Positions 4,219 to 5,379 of a stretch of DNA of 5,379 nt are shown here, piece by piece (the stretch's first letter is position 1; every line of letters starts with the position of its first letter). Origin of the DNA: Verrucomicrobia bacterium UBA6354 (GTDB taxonomy: Bacteria; Verrucomicrobiota; Kiritimatiellia; RFP12; UBA1067). The translations under genes and the position numbers were made by a program. The notes beneath the pieces are model-generated. The model was not told the origin of the DNA, searched no databases, and was given only the letters and a program-made list of their open reading frames with translations. Location: NCBI GenBank assembly GCA_002440145.1, contig DJRS01000003.1, forward strand, positions 1-5,379, in the 5' to 3' direction.

Positions 4219-5241
4219 ATGAAGAAAGTCGGTATTGTGTTGGGTGCTGCGGCTGTCGCCGTTCTTGCGGGCTGCAAAGACCCGAATTATCGCGGTTATT
4301 CGAAGACTTCGCAGAACGAAGTCAAACAGACGGAGGAAGCGCCATCCGCCGCGCCCGCGCCGGAGGAGGTGAAAGCGGCGGCTCCCGAGCCGGAGCCCGT
4401 CGTTGCCGAACCGGCGGCCCAGAAGCCCGAACCGGCCGTCCAGAAGCCGGAACCGGCGCCTGTCGAGGAAACGACGGACTACATTGTGCAGCGAGGAGAC
4501 TATCTCGCCAAGATTTCCAAGAAATACAATGTGACGATTGCGGCCATCCGCCGTCTCAATCCGCAGATCAAAGACGACAATGTCGTGCGCGTGGGACAGA
4601 AGATCAAACTTCCGGGAAAGATTGACGTGGGCGAGCAGAAGGCTCCGACCCCCACGCCTGTCGCCGCCAGGAAAGCCCCCCGTGCCTACAAGCCGTACAC
4701 GGGCGCGACGAAGGAGTACATCGTCAAGAGCGGCGACACGCTCGGCGGCATCGCCCATGCGCATGGTTTGCGCGTCCGCCAGCTCAAGGAGCTCAACGGA
4801 CTGAAGAAGGATCTCATCCGCGTCGGCCAGAAGCTGAAAGTCCCGGCGGAGAAACCGGTTGCCGCCAGGAAGGCGGTCCCTGCGGAGAAGAAGGCGGCGG
4901 TCCAGGCCCCCAAGGCGCCGGCGGCCGCGAAACCCGCCGAAGCCCCCGCGCCGGCGGCGGCGCCGGCTGAAGCGGCTCCCGTCGAGCCGGCCGCGAAGGC
5001 GGAAGAGGAGTCCACGCTTCCGGCGCTCGATGCGCCCGCGGCGGGGCCGGCCGCAAGCGAACCGGCGAGCGCGACGAACGAGATTTCCTACACGGTCCAG
5101 GAAGGCGAAGATTTGACGGACGTCGCCATCAAGTTCTCCGTGAGCCAGGGCGTGATTCGCGACCTCAACAATCTCGGGGACGAACCGCTGAAGGCGGGGC
5201 AGGTCCTGAAACTGCCGGCCGACGCCGTGGAACAGCAGTAA
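4219..5241 (+). CDS. Triple-LysM peptidoglycan-binding lipoprotein
   Basis: The 340-aa product has a lipoprotein signal (MKKVGIVLGAAAVAVLAGC, lipobox LAGC, C19) followed by a long Pro/Ala/Glu/Lys-rich linker (about 39-85) with a QKPEPA repeat at 68-73 and 75-80. LysM domains, which bind N-acetylglucosamine-containing glycans, occur at about 87-132 (DYIVQRGDYLAKISKKYNV to KIKLP), 166-209 (EYIVKSGDTLGGIAHAHGL to KLKVP) and 289-333 (ISYTVQEGEDLTDVAIKFSV to LKLP). The third is the most diverged. PVAARKA follows both LysM1 (147-153) and LysM2 (213-219), pointing to duplication of a LysM-plus-linker unit. No catalytic domain is present, so a tether or scaffold role is inferred. AGGA lies 8 nt before ATG 4219, 5 nt after the murD stop. 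A longer in-frame extension inside murD is rejected because it would bury the signal peptide. Confidence 0.93.
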   Translation: MKKVGIVLGAAAVAVLAGCKDPNYRGYSKTSQNEVKQTEEAPSAAPAPEEVKAAAPEPEPVVAEPAAQKPEPAVQKPEPAPVEETTDYIVQRGDYLAKISKKYNVTIAAIRRLNPQIKDDNVVRVGQKIKLPGKIDVGEQKAPTPTPVAARKAPRAYKPYTGATKEYIVKSGDTLGGIAHAHGLRVRQLKELNGLKKDLIRVGQKLKVPAEKPVAARKAVPAEKKAAVQAPKAPAAAKPAEAPAPAAAPAEAAPVEPAAKAEEESTLPALDAPAAGPAASEPASATNEISYTVQEGEDLTDVAIKFSVSQGVIRDLNNLGDEPLKAGQVLKLPADAVEQQ

Positions 5242-5248
5242 ACGGACG

Positions 5249-5379
5249 GTGCGCAGGACACCGTTGTATCTGTTGGGCCTGACGGTCGCGGCGCTCGTGG
5301 CTGTCGGCCTGATTGTCTTGTGCAGCGCAAGCGGAACGAACGCCGCGCGCCTGCACGGCGGGAACGTCTATTTCTTCGT
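5249..5379 (+). CDS. ftsW: FtsW/RodA-type SEDS glycosyltransferase, N-terminal fragment
   Basis: The first 43 codons from GTG 5249 are visible before the window ends. They encode a short basic start (VRRTP) and then a hydrophobic first transmembrane segment (about 6-25) leading into GLIVLCSASG, the SEDS-family G-L-x-x-x-x-S-A-S pattern, and later NVYFF, where FtsW/RodA proteins enter the second helix. SEDS proteins polymerise glycan strands from lipid II in the inner membrane; FtsW acts in division. The murD neighbourhood favours FtsW over RodA. The gene starts 7 nt after the LysM stop. No strong ribosome binding site is seen and the start codon is GTG, so translation coupling to the upstream gene is plausible. 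FtsW versus RodA cannot be settled on 43 residues alone. Confidence 0.75.
   Translation, partial: MRRTPLYLLGLTVAALVAVGLIVLCSASGTNAARLHGGNVYFF

Overview
The window reads as a stretch of chromosome from a high-GC, Gram-negative-type bacterium. It splits into a repeat-rich, apparently gene-free left part (about 1-640), a short tRNA pair (716-889), and a plus-strand protein-coding part (1086 to the right edge). Two predicted lipoproteins with clear lipoboxes, a peptidoglycan synthesis gene and a divisome gene show a peptidoglycan-containing diderm-like cell. The order murD, LysM lipoprotein, ftsW, together with the intergenic repeats, makes me lean towards the PVC superphylum (Verrucomicrobiota/Kiritimatiellota-like). 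That placement is an inference from general knowledge and was not tested.

Left part (1-640): no credible coding sequence. It holds short repeats and hairpins: 9-bp-period GTAGARAAT tracts, a CTCTGCGT triplet, several GCTTCGC mini-hairpins, two diverged copies of a sequence-plus-hairpin module about 101 bp apart, and a 57-nt near-palindrome just before the tRNA promoter. tRNA-Asp(GUC) and tRNA-Gln(CUG), both with an encoded CCA end, follow a good TATAAT box.

Right part: manA (class I mannose-6-phosphate isomerase) has its own strong promoter (TTGACG-17-TAAAAT) and a leader carrying two tandem copies of a small hairpin sequence. After an 83-nt gap with a plausible second promoter comes a tight run of four genes with gaps of 3, 5 and 7 nt: an unrecognised lipoprotein, murD, a triple-LysM lipoprotein, and the first 43 codons of an ftsW-like gene cut by the window edge. 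These four look like one envelope and division operon. MurD adds D-glutamate to the cytoplasmic muropeptide precursor, FtsW polymerises lipid II at the septum, and the LysM lipoprotein probably binds peptidoglycan from a membrane anchor. The first lipoprotein has no assigned role.

The points most worth a second look are the unusually short MurD (355 aa, with compact N-terminal and central regions but conserved catalytic residues), the unassigned lipoprotein locked upstream of murD, and the layered hairpin repeats upstream of the tRNAs. I saw no defence system, CRISPR array, insertion sequence or phage gene.
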